Shown here in pieces: positions 10,977 to 20,300 of a stretch of DNA of 64,000 bases (within the stretch, counting starts at the first letter, position 1; every line of letters starts with the position of its first letter). A program made the translations under genes and the position numbers. The DNA lies in contig NMRB01001372.1 of assembly GCA_002633025.1 (NCBI GenBank), positions 74,142 through 138,141 on the forward strand. The letters are read 5' to 3'. Source of the stretch: Notospermus geniculatus. Its lineage: Eukaryota > Nemertea > Pilidiophora > Heteronemertea > Lineidae. Under the pieces are notes generated by a model. The model was not told the origin of the DNA, did not search any database, and was given only the letters and a program-made list of their open reading frames with translations.

Positions 10977-12469
10977 AGATGTTGCATCCAGAGTTCATCA
11001 AGAATTCTATCTATACGTTTGTTTCCCTAATACACTGCCCAGCACTGATGAAGTGAACCCACTGATGGCCTCAGAATCCAACTGGTGTATTCATAACAGA
11101 TCTGGGACTGTTCAGTATGAATTCATGATGTGGTCTCTCTTTCAAAACGAATCATTGTGCCAATTCGACTTTCTACCCTAGAAGAACAGAGAATGGTAAC
11201 CTCTCACAGGATGGTAACCTCTGACAGGATATCCAACACCAACAGATCTCCAAGATTTAAGACTTCTGCCTTCTATTCAGTGATTATTTCTTCATTTAAA
11301 TTGTTTGTGATAAACATCCCAGTGTTAGAGTCCTGGAATTTTCATTAAGGAGAAAGGTAAAGATTCTCTAAGGTTAAATGAAAAATAAAACACATATATA
11401 TCAACTTCGAATTTTTCGCTTTTTCCATGTTTTGTGATCAGAGTTTCACAAATGCCCGATTGGACTTCTGAAGTTCACTGCACGGCCACACCGTTGAAGG
11501 TACGACAGGGCAATAGCCGACTCAGACAAGTACAATGAAATTGCATGTACTGTCACTACATGATGAGTAGACATGGCTATTGACTGAAAATTATAGTACG
11601 GTAAGGGTGTAGGGTGATCTTGCGGCAGTCAAGACTAGCGGCCAGGTACTTTATAGGCATGACATCAAAAAAGTAGGTTTCTGATGATATGGGAGTACCA
11701 GCATTATCTTGTGGGAGTCTATATTGAACCACGTCTCCTCAACAAGAAAAGGTGACTTTTCTTTCAGCAAACTGTCTCACCACCACTCCACTCCTCGGAG
11801 CTGCCATCTATTGATACCAAAGGAGATNCCCAAAAAAAAGAACTGAGGACAATGCCCTGACGGTTGGTAAATTACAATCAAAGAAAACAATTTCCTTAAG
11901 TTATTCTTCAAATTATTTATTCAAATATATTTTCACTTTAAAACTGTGAGTATGATGCGAAATGCACAACTTGTTCACCCCCCAGCCACCAATATCCATA
12001 TCTCACTCAGAGGAGATTCACACAAGCACATTGACTAACACACAAAATGATGGATAGTTTTGGGGAGACTACATGATATTGCATGTATTCCTTGCCCATG
12101 AATTTACCGGTTTCGGCGATCAAGTTTCTCTTTAAGTACACAGAGTGGTTACACCTTGAATGACATTTATATTTAGGGCCTACAGTACACACACTAAGTA
12201 TTTCTTTCTTCGTGTACACTGTTTCAATGCCTGCAAAAATATATGAACTGTACATGTACCATAACTTTTCGATGCCTACTTTAACAGTCGACTGCTACCT
12301 ACCTAATCACAACTCTTCTACTTCTACAGAAACTCAGTGAATCTACCGTAGGCCCACCGGTACCTCTTCCCTGTGAAGAGGGCTGTAGGCCGAGCTAGCT
12401 TTTTGGTCATTGGGGAGGGCAAAACACATCTTTCTGCCATTTCGTGTCAAAAAAAAATCTGCGTGAAAA

Positions 12470-12608
12470 ACACATCTTGTGAGAAGTGACAGAATTCACA
12501 TCTTGTGAAAGGATTCACATCTTGTGACAGAATTCACATCTTGTGACAAGATTCACATCTTGTAACAGGGTTCACATCTTGTGACAGGGTTCACATTTTG
12601 TGACAGGG
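12470..12608. repeat. Minisatellite, unit about 19 bp (ATTCACATCTTGTGACAG)
   Basis: About seven tandem copies of CACATCTTGTGACAGRATT-like units run from 12470 to 12608, with single-base changes between copies. Nothing suggests coding. The surrounding 10977-13207 has no gene that I can support. Confidence 0.85.
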
Positions 12609-13207
12609 TAACCCTTCACCAACAAGAAGACAAAGATACACTTACAAAACATGTATAATTATATTACATGTAAGTCTTGATATGGGCACCAACTCTGGGC
12701 ACGAGGCACCAATAATATACAAACTTGTAGACAGTAACAATACTGAAGACGTAGTATACAAACTCCACCCATCCGGTGCCTGCATCTCTGATAAACTCAT
12801 ATTTGCATTGTCAATAGCAATATTAAAGCAGGAAATATGATTCTTTCACTGAAAGAATGAACTACAGACAATCCTAGTTTAGCAGTTGAAAATGCCAAGG
12901 GTCCCACCCAGGGTTTCGAACCCGGGACATCTCACTCTAAAGTCAAATGCTTTATGGATCATTTTCTACTAATGGATGTGATCCTTGGAAAAAGCTGAAA
13001 CCGAGTTCAACAGAAATTGAGAGGAATGCGCACAAAGGAGTGAAACAGAATATAACTTGGCAGTTATTTTGGATGACAAACAGTTGATGGGTCTTTCGGA
13101 CGAAGAGAATGACACACACTTTCACGGCATCATGCAACTGATGATATTTTTGACCTCGTGTGATAGAAGTTGGTTCACAAGAAGTTGGCAGTGACAGCAC
13201 TCACTTT

Positions 13208-13470
13208 GAGCCATGATAGCCTAGTGGTATCACGACGTCCACTTAGCAAGCAGCAGGTCCCAGGTTCGAATCCTGGGCCATATGGGATTAATCATCCCTG
13301 GTTCTTCTGTCTGTCACATGGGACAGTAAGCTGTAGTGCCTTGTACTTTTGCAAGGGCAAGTAAAAGGCCCCATCCAAGTGAGGAACATGAGTAGCTTGA
13401 GATGGCCTCTTCCGTACTTACCAGGGCCAATAATGCCTATAGCTTTGGTCCTGACGGAAAAACACAATAC
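13208..13470 (+). mobile_element. tRNA-derived SINE family 1, near full length
   Basis: It begins with a tRNA-like head (GATAGCCTAGTGG A-box region, GGTTCGAATCC B box). The body GGGATTAATCATCCCTGG, GACAGTAAGC and CATCCAAGTGAGGAACATGA follows, ending in the CCAGGGCCAATAATGC and GACGGAAAAA region. This is one of the best copies for a consensus. Confidence 0.9.
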
Positions 13471-14212
13471 AAATATTAATACAACATTGACATACCCTCT
13501 GGTAGTTCTTAAAGATGAATAAACATCCATTCCCCAGCTTTAAGTATCCCTTCAAAAAGCACAAGCTACCACCATAGTTGGACCAGATTCAATTTGACAA
13601 CATTTTACACACCACTATTTCCATGTCTAATAAATACATGTTGCACATTGATTTGCGAAAGCACTATGGTCGAACAAATGAACAAGAAATGTACACATTT
13701 TTAAGGGGAGAATTAAATACTGAAGACCATTTCACACGTCAAATTTCCACATAGAAAACTGATCTGTACGCCCATGAAGAGCACAATCAATCAGGAAATC
13801 AAATTTTAGACTTCGACAATCTATGCCAATGCATCCATTATCTGACAACCAAATTTATAACTAATTAAGACGAATTTTCGTTGGGGAGAGCTGCATGATT
13901 GACCAGGAGCTATTAGCACTCCCTCTAAAGGATTGCCAAAGATAAATCCTGAACCATCGTGATACATGCTGGCAATGAAGGAAGATACCATTGCGGAGGA
14001 ACCCTGTGCAAGAGGTCGTAATCACAAAGGGAAGTCGCGTGAACAAATCTATGTCAGTCAGGAGACAAAACTCTTGCAGAAAACTGTGGAAGACCTGAAT
14101 AGGTCAGTCTAATGCCTGCATTAAGCTGTCAAATACATGCATTTCAACAATTTTTCTGAGTGTACTTAAAGGCTAACATGATGATCACTTAAACTGGGCA
14201 TGTGGGTGTATG

Positions 14213-14676
14213 AGAAACCTTGATAGCCTGATGGTTATTATGTCCGCTTAGCAAGCAGCAGGTCCCGGGTTCGAATCCCGGGCCATATGGGATTAATCAT
14301 CCCTGGCTCTTCAGTCCATCACATGGGACATTAAAGGACCACAGTATTGCTTCCCAATCCTGCGTTACACCTACCCGCGTTAAGGGAGACCTCTATTGAC
14401 GACTTGGTAAACTACGCATGCTACTACGTGCATTGTAGTGTAATCATACATTCTCCAACACCGGGGCGAAAGGCTTAACTAGAGTATTGGAGCATGGTGC
14501 CGGTGGCGCCGGCTGTCGACAGAAAGTTGCAATACCGTGGTCCTTTAAGCATGTGCTTTGCACCTTATGCCTTGCAAAGGCAAGTAAAAGACCCCATCAG
14601 TACTCGAGACGGCCTCTTCCCAACTTACCAGGACCAGTAACCCAATGGATTCGGCCCCGACAGAAAAATCTAATAC
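14213..14676 (+). mobile_element. SINE family 1 copy interrupted by a nested MITE
   Basis: The SINE head and first half run to 14334 and the second half resumes at 14545 (GCACCTTATGCCTTGCAAAG onward). The break falls exactly where the TTAA-flanked element 14335-14544 is inserted. The interruption orders events: SINE first, MITE later. Confidence 0.85.
14335..14544. mobile_element. 210-bp TTAA-flanked MITE inside a SINE (piggyBac-like)
   Basis: TTAA occurs at 14331-14334 and again at 14545-14548. Just inside, AGGACCACAGTATTGC (14335-14350) and GCAATACCGTGGTCCT (14529-14544) are near-perfect inverted repeats. TTAA target duplication is the hallmark of piggyBac transposition. There is no ORF, so it would be mobilised in trans. 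The interior phrase GGGAGACCTCTATTGAC recurs at about 37230, marking a related copy. Confidence 0.8.
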
Positions 14677-15049
14677 TTAAACTGGGCATGACTTGTTACA
14701 GGCAATTGCATTGTCATTCAGGTGTGAGTAGGCCAACCGACGCAGAAGGCTGAAGTAAAATTTTGGGACTCACTTTTGTTTACAGTACACCTATGTGTTC
14801 AATAATGGCTTACATGTGGGTGTACGAGTGAACACCATTACTTTTCATTGCCAGTTGCATTGTTTTTCAAAAAGTTTTGCTTCAGGTCGAAGTAGTTGGC
14901 CAAGATATGTGAAAAATAAAATCTTAGGGATCCCTTTTTGTGCACCAGCTGACAGAACACCAAAAGCAAGAATACAAAGTCAAGGCTGAAACTGTGATAC
15001 CTCAACAGTGAAAGAATGGAAGATGAAATATGAAGTAAACGCCGTCCTC

Positions 15050-15260
15050 TAAAGCCACACTGTATTCAGTTCAGAAAGTGCTTATGTTCGCCGACATTAA
15101 TCTAGTGTAAAATATACTATGCTCCATCTAAATACATTAGAGCTCTGCCTGCAGATTTTTCAATGTGTGCTGAAAACTAGGTACCGGTACCGGTATTAGG
15201 CAAGCATTTTGGGGACCTTCACAAGGTTATGAGACATCGACCTGCATTCTCACAACACTT
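15050..15260. repeat. Dispersed repeat shared with 38165-38360
   Basis: Blocks such as TTCAGAAAGTGCT, CATTAGAGCTCTGCCTGCAG, AAAACTAGGT, GGCAAGCATTTTG and GACCTTCA occur in the same order at 38165-38360. No coding function is visible. Both copies are diverged, so this is an old interspersed repeat. Confidence 0.6.
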
Positions 15261-15730
15261 TGAAAACATCGCAAAATTCAATACAGAGGGGATTTTTAAA
15301 AGTTTCTAATGATATTCTATGGTTTATGAAAGGATATTACTCAAAACTGCTCAAAAGAGCAGACAAAATGGAATGTCACAGCAGGTAGAATTCCAACAAA
15401 TATTCAAGTTTTGTTGTTAGCACATGCTCGCCATTTCTGCAAAATGCACGTTCTGTATTTTAAAGATCTTTTAGTAGCACAAGCAGCATAAAGGGAAAAT
15501 GCTCACAAGTAAAAAGTGTCGCAAGAATCGCATACCACTGGATGGAAGGATGGAGATTATTACTTATGAATGTTTCATTGATCAATCACCAATTCTATCT
15601 GTCAGAACTCATCATTCATTCACGCACGACATAATGGGTTCGTTTCAAGCAAGGGAAAGAATACGGGATCTTGCATTGAGCAAGGTTTGTGTTGGGTATA
15701 AATATAGCCACTAATACTTAAGTTCATCTG

Positions 15731-16170
15731 TGTGAGGAGTTGAAGGGTTAACATGGCCATGGCTCACCTGACTTAATTCCATCGTCTGTTTCCTTGATGT
15801 GACGAGACATTCTATCACGGCAATTTCGTTATCTCCCTAGGTTCGAATTCCACTCCTTTTTGGACTTCTCGGCAATAAAAGTCAGCAAACGTTTCAGCCA
15901 GGTGTGCACTCGGCAAGCACTGGTCCAGTTCTGCCAAAAAAACTCCAAACTCCACACTTTTAAACTTAAAAGAAAATTCAAACCATAGGCCCACTGCACA
16001 AAACATTGTGCCAGGAAGCTTTAGCATTAAGCAGGGTGCAACCTAATTATGTGATACGTTTCACTCCAAGAATTTAAACTGAACAAACTCAAATTCCAAG
16101 AACTCAAGGAATTGGACGAGGGAATGAAGTCAGGTGAGCCATGGTTATATCAACCCTTCAACTCCTCACA
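15731..16170. mobile_element. 440-bp element with about 55-bp terminal inverted repeats
   Basis: TGTGAGGAGTTGAAGGGTT followed by CATGGCTCACCTGACTT at the left is mirrored by AAGTCAGGTGAGCCATGG and AACCCTTCAACTCCTCACA at the right. The interior is not coding. No convincing target duplication was found. Confidence 0.7.
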
Positions 16171-16510
16171 GTCTGTCAGACATGAATCAGGACAGAATAA
16201 GAATTCTCTCTATATCATTCAATCAACACATACACATTCCAATGATGAGCAAAAATGAGTGAAGAAGATAATGAGGATATGAATATTTAATTTTGCAATA
16301 ATATCGGGCGGCCGAAATATGAAGTAAAACTAAAACTGTTATCACAGAAACGAAGCATGAAAATTCACTGATATACAAACAAGGTGTTGAAACATAATGT
16401 AAGTCCCACTGCATATTTTCACCAATAATAGCACAAAGTGTTTGGAATATGAGTTGATTTTTGGGCCACCCAATATAACTGCATTTTAATGCTTTATGGG
16501 ACTATTTTTG

Positions 16511-17324
16511 TTATAGTTCTGTCTTCTTCTTTTGATTTTTATCGCTTTTTTCTTCTGTCTTCTTCTTTTCTTCAGCCTTTCTCCTTTCTTCCTCAGCCTT
16601 CTTCTTTTCTTCAGCCTTTCTCTTCTCCTCCTCAACCTTCCTTTTCTCTTCTGCCTTTCTCCTTTCTTCCTCAGCCTTCCTTTTTTCTTCAGCCTTTTTT
16701 CTCTCCTCCTCAGCTTTCCTCTTCTCTTCAGCCTTTCGTTTTTCTTCCTCAGCCTTCTTCTTCTCCTCTGCTTTCCTCTTTTCTTCCTCAGCCTTTCTCT
16801 TTTCTTCTTCGGCCTTCCTCTTCTCCTCAGCTTTTCTCCTTTCTTCTTCAGCTTTCCTTTTTTCCTCAGCTTTTCTCCTTTCTTCTTTGGCCTTCCTCTT
16901 CTCCTCAGCTTTTCTCCTTTCTTCCTCAGCTTTTCTTTTTTCTTCTTCAGCTTTCCTTTTTTCCTCAGCTTTCCTCTTTTCTTCTTCAGCTTTCTTTTTC
17001 TCCTCAGCTTTCCTCTGTTCTTCCTCAGCCTTCTTCTTCTCCTCAGCTTTCCTTTTTTCTTCAGCCTTCCTCTTCTCTTCAGCCTTCCTCTTTTCTTTTT
17101 CAGACTTCCTCTTCTCCTCAGCCTTTCTCTTTTCTTCTTCAGCCTTCTTCTTTTCTTCAGCCTTTCTCTTCTTTTCTTCAGCCTTCTTCTCTTCAGCCTT
17201 TTTCTTCTCTTCAGCCTTCTTTTCCTCAGCTTTCTTTTTTTCTTCAGCCTTTCTCTTCTCTTCCTCAGCCTTCCTTTCTTTTTCAGCCTCCTCTGCAGCA
17301 TGCTTCTGTTCCTCTGGATCGTTA
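16511..17324 (-). CDS. Last exon of the PDIA5-like gene: Lys/Glu/Ala repeat tail ending in KTEL
   Basis: The acceptor is cattttcattccag, and the first base completes a Ser codon begun at 18046 (TC|T). The 270 residues start NDPEEQKHAAEEAEKERK and continue as 5-8 residue repeats (KAEEKR, KAEEERR, KAEEEKR) to KNQKKKTEL and a TAA stop. Such composition predicts a long single alpha-helix or coiled coil with alternating charge. The DNA is a C/T-rich imprecise minisatellite on the plus strand, which opens long false ORFs in other frames. The frame chosen is the only one that joins in phase to the thioredoxin exons and ends in an ER-retrieval motif. Confidence 0.85.
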
Positions 17325-20300
17325 CTGGAATGAAAATGTGCTGTATTATCAAAATGATGAAGTCCATAAACCACTTGTGTGCTTGCCAGGATCCGTCCGC
17401 AAATTTCCAAGTGTAAAAGAAAGGTGTTTCTCCATGCAGGGTTTCCGCCGGAGGGTAAAATTCCGTACCCTTAAATTTTTCCAGGGTACAGATCCGTACC
17501 CTCAAAAACATTGGGTAACCATTTTTCCATGACATGCCAGATGAAACCAAACAACCGGCATGACCGGCGCGAGGATTTTATGCTTCAAAATATGCCTAAA
17601 ATGGCAGCAAACATCGTTTAAAACCATTTAAAAAATGAAAAAAAAAATTTTTCAAAAAAAATTTTTTTAAATTTTTTTTCAAAAATTTTTTCGAAAATTT
17701 TTTTTTGGTCCGTACCCTCATTTTTTTTCCTGGCGGAAACCCTGCCACTCAATGGAAAATTTGTCATTGTGGGATTCCTTACGTCTTTCGCAAAGACATG
17801 GCACAAATGACTTCCAACATGTTTCTCAGGGTAAGTTCCCATTCAGAGCCAAGATACTCTCACATGGAGGCGCCCCTAAACTTATTGCATGTTATGACAA
17901 TGCCCTATGTGAGATATGCAGTCAAGTTGGCTCCCAGAGATTGCTCACATAGCATTATTGGCCCTGGAAATACGGAACAGACCACCTGAAGCTTGCTGAG
18001 TGGACATGATAACCACTTGACTATCATTATCAAGGCAATACGTACGACTTCATGAAGTTATAGAGATCATCCACGGAACGTCCACCTTCATAATCCTTGA
18101 CTTCCTGACCATTTTGGAAATACTTCACTGAAGATAAAAGTTGACATTCAACAAGCGGCAGCAGAAACAGAAACGTGACCCAGGATGAATCATGATCACA
18201 CCGCAGTCGGGTCAGTTACGATGAAGCAAGTACCATTCTCTAATTACCTAGGTAAAGGGCCTAAAACCAAGTTCATGACATCTACTGGGTACATTTGAGG
18301 CCAGGCCATCCTGCAAAAGTTTCAAACCCTATACCCCTCACGGTTTAAAATTTTCTTCCTATTTCCTACGGAAAATAGGCCTCTTTCACTGCATTTTAGC
18401 ATGCACAAATTTGTGAGATCTATTTGAGGCCAGGCCATCCTGCAAAAGTTTCTAACCCTCAGGGTTTTAAAAAGTTTTTTCTATTTCCTAAGAAAAATGG
18501 GCCTAAAGCTAAAATTTCTATTGAAAAAACCCCAGAAAATCATGCATAAAAGTATAGTATGAATAACTGACTACAACCTCAGACTGAAGCAGCGTTGTTT
18601 TATTTATGCTGGTGTAATGGAGACGACACCAAAATCAACCCGAGATACCACACAAGACCAACTTGAGTAGTTGGTAACCCAGCCAGGAAATGGCGACTTT
18701 AGGGCTTATCAGTCACTACTCTCTTCAGAATCTGGCAACAGCCTCTGACGAGTGGGATGCTGAAATGACTTACACGTTGGGTAACCGCGAACGTCATACT
18801 TCTGTGCAACCTCCGATTCTTGAGTTGCATCGACGGCAGCAAGTACGCCACCGATCTGAAAACAGGGTTCAACTTGTTACAACTTTAACCCAATCAAGCT
18901 GCCTATTTTTTGCACTTGACATCTGTCGCGTTCACCGCTCTGAACCGCCATGAAATGCCACTGCATTAAGCTGAATAGAGAACAGTACGAGTCAAGGCGG
19001 TTTATGGCGATATCAGCATCTGGAGACATGGCGGGTTGTGGCCCTGCCAGCAGTAATTGGTGATTTGATTTCTACATTAGAGGTGATGGGAATTTTTGTC
19101 AAAAAGTGGGCGTGGTCTTCTAGGCGGCTCACGGCAGGGCGGTTTAGGGCGGCATGGGCTTTTTTGGATTAAACAAAAGGATAATGTGCTCAAAGATGAC
19201 CGGTACCTACAAATTTCAAATTGACAACTTGGGAATGGTGTTAAACCATACAAGATTTCAGACCAATTTTTCAGAGAGTAAGCCCCGGATGAAATGCGTG
19301 TACTCCACATTGTTTTGACCGACTTACCTCTTGTTCAGCCAGTTTTTGAGCAGCTTCCCCATACGCTGGTTTCATGGCCTTACAGTGGCCACACCCTGAA
19401 ACAAAAACACAAGATATCCATTCAATGCTAGGGATCGGAAACAACAACCATCCTGTGGGAGTCCTACTCAAATATGGTCACCGAGACCGTCAGGGCACAG
19501 TTCACTTACATGGTGCGTAGAACATAACTAGGACGGATCGATGCTGATTTAGGAATGTATCGAATGTGTCATCAGCAAGATGGTGGACGTTCTCGCCAGG
19601 GTCATTCTCACTCCACGCGGGCTTAGGGTCGGTCTTCTTCTTGGGGGGTGGCGTAGGATTCTGAGGATCCTTCATGAAATGTACGAAGTCGTGTTCCTGA
19701 GGAGAGAAAAAGAACAGGATGAGAATGAAATAGACTTGGTTCGGTGAAAACACAAGCCCATGTCACCTCAATACCACCAGGTATGATCCCCTGTCAAACC
19801 TTTTTTTTTTTATGTGGCAGAGAGGGTGATCTCTTCGAGAAGCCAGATTTGAATTAGATTTTTCCGTCAGGGCCGAAGCCATAGCACTATTGGCCCTGGT
19901 AAGTACAGAAGAGGCCATCTCAAGCTACTCATGTTCCTCACTTTGATGGGGTCTTTTTACCTGCCATTGCAAAGACACAAGGTACAAGGCACCACGGCTT
20001 ACTGTCCCATGTGACGGACTGAAGAGCCAGGGATGATATCCCATATGGCCCGGGCTGAATTCAACCTGAGACCTGCTGCTAGCTGAGCGGATGCGATAAC
20101 CACTTGGCTATCAAAGCTCCTCTTCAATAATTCTCATTGTCATTAATCTTACCTCTCTACCACCGGTATACTTCTCATCATTTTTGCCATAGTTGAAATA
20201 TTTGAATGTTGGGTAGCCACTGACGTCGTGGTGTTTGCACGTCTCGGTGTGTTTGGTACAGTCCATGGCAGCGAACATGATCTTATGATCCTCTCTGTAT

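Noticed and set aside
12900-12965. Minus-strand tRNA-like sequence (CCCGGGTTCGAAACC)
   Set aside because: The B-box region is good but I could not form an acceptor stem and anticodon arm together. Treated as a tRNA-derived relic.
16486-17550. Long ORFs in other frames over the repeat exon (354 aa Arg/Lys-rich on minus; Ser/Phe/Leu-rich on plus)
   Set aside because: They are by-products of the low-complexity array. Only the KAEEK frame joins in phase to the thioredoxin exons and ends in KTEL.
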